From JAVJPJ01 sp040217295 (GTDB lineage: Bacteria; Pseudomonadota; Alphaproteobacteria; Rhodobacterales; Rhodobacteraceae), in the NCBI GenBank assembly GCA_964460185.1, contig CAYWTM010000160.1, positions 1 to 6,123 of the forward strand: DNA of 6,123 nt, given 5' to 3'. The notes beneath the pieces are model-generated. The model was given only the letters and a program-made list of their open reading frames with translations, ran no database searches and was not told the DNA's origin. Positions within the stretch are counted from its first letter, which is position 1; the number at the start of each line of letters is the position of its first letter. Of this stretch, positions 5,512-6,123 are shown in pieces. A program made the translations under genes and the position numbers.

Positions 5512-6123
5512 ATGACCACCACCCTCACCGCCTGGAGCATTCCTCGCTACGGCTCCCCCGAGGTCCTCACCCCTGTCAGCCGCCCGATTCCCAATCCTGG
5601 CCCCGGTGAGATCCTGATCCGCATCCGCGCCTCTGCGGTGTCGCGCGCCGATGGCATGATGCGCGCCGGCAAGCCCCGCTTTGCACGTCCTTTCCTTGGC
5701 CTGCGCGGCCCGCGTCACAACCTGTCGGGCACCGGGCTCTCGGGCGAGGTGATCGCCGTGGGCGCCGATGTCGCCCGGTTTGCGGTGGGCGACGCCGTCT
5801 TCGGCGAGACGGGGCTGAAATTCGGGGCAAATGCCAGCCATATCTGCCTCGACGCGTCCGGGGTGCTGATGCCCAAACCCGAAAGCCTGTCCCATGAAGA
5901 GGCCGCCGTGATGTGCGATGGGCCGCTGACGTCGCTGAATTTCCTGCGCGAGGTGGCCGAGTTGCGTGCGGGCGAGAAGGTTCTGATCCTCGGCGCCTCG
6001 GGCAGCCTCGGCAGTGCGGCGGTGCAGATTGCCGCGGCAATGGGGGCCGACGTGACCGGCACCAGCAGCGCCCGCAACGCCGACATGGTGGCCGCACTCG
6101 GGGCCGGCCGGGTCATCGACTAC
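5512..6123 (+). CDS. NAD(P)-dependent medium-chain dehydrogenase, quinone-oxidoreductase-like (partial, 3' end missing)
   Basis: The first 204 residues of a medium-chain dehydrogenase/reductase; full members run to about 320-330 residues, so the last third is outside the window. A GroES-like N-terminal domain (about 1-130) includes YGSPEVL (13-19), GEILIRIRASAVSRADG (32-48), FLGLRGPRHNLSGTGLSGEV (61-80) and RFAVGDAVFG (89-98). The nucleotide-binding domain follows with LRAGEKVLILGASGSLGSAA (151-170), whose GASGSLG is the usual NADP(H)-binding loop of the quinone oxidoreductase branch, and ALGAGRVIDY at the window edge. The catalytic zinc Cys of alcohol dehydrogenases is replaced (Ser44 in ASAVSRADG), so a zinc-independent reductase is expected, probably acting on quinones or activated enones/aldehydes; substrate unknown. 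TAAAGGA (5498-5504) supports ATG 5512. It is divergent from, and probably controlled by, the LysR gene. Confidence 0.92.
   Translation, partial: MTTTLTAWSIPRYGSPEVLTPVSRPIPNPGPGEILIRIRASAVSRADGMMRAGKPRFARPFLGLRGPRHNLSGTGLSGEVIAVGADVARFAVGDAVFGETGLKFGANASHICLDASGVLMPKPESLSHEEAAVMCDGPLTSLNFLREVAELRAGEKVLILGASGSLGSAAVQIAAAMGADVTGTSSARNADMVAALGAGRVIDY

Noticed and set aside
5491..6116. Minus-strand frames under the dehydrogenase
   Set aside because: They overlap a well-supported medium-chain dehydrogenase and have Arg/Pro/Ala-rich translations with no family signature.

Overview
The window is high-GC (roughly two-thirds G+C by eye) and densely coding, with G/C-rich third codon positions. This suits an alphaproteobacterium, most likely the Rhodobacter/Roseobacter group. 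That is an inference from composition and protein style; no marker gene fixes the taxon. I see no tRNA, rRNA, CRISPR array, insertion sequence or phage gene.

Layout. Bases 1-296 hold only weak signals: a possible tail of an upstream plus-strand gene, or a short minus-strand ORF overlapping it. Bases 297-1346 encode a GlxA-type regulator (DJ-1/PfpI-like domain plus AraC-type DNA-binding domain). It is followed on the same strand by a 64-residue unrecognised protein with a strong ribosome binding site (1450-1644), an NmrA-like atypical short-chain dehydrogenase (1721-2581), a six-helix membrane protein (2591-3268) and a class C beta-lactamase-family serine hydrolase (3298-4344). The last three are tightly packed and look like one operon. 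The regulator upstream is the obvious candidate to control it, but no operator was identified.

A 185-base gap (4345-4529) separates this block from a convergent LysR-type regulator on the minus strand (4530-5414). The LysR gene is divergent from an NAD(P)-dependent medium-chain (quinone-oxidoreductase-like) dehydrogenase that starts at 5512 and runs off the window. Their shared 97-base intergenic region contains an inverted repeat (AACCA-TAG-TGGTT). It sits inside the probable LysR promoter and touches the -35 of the dehydrogenase promoter, which is the arrangement expected if the LysR protein controls both genes.

Overall these are two regulator-plus-oxidoreductase modules of familiar families. 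No clearly new biological system was found. The points most worth checking are the divergent promoter (including a possibly leaderless LysR mRNA), the small protein at 1450-1644, and the function of the dehydrogenase/membrane protein/hydrolase operon.
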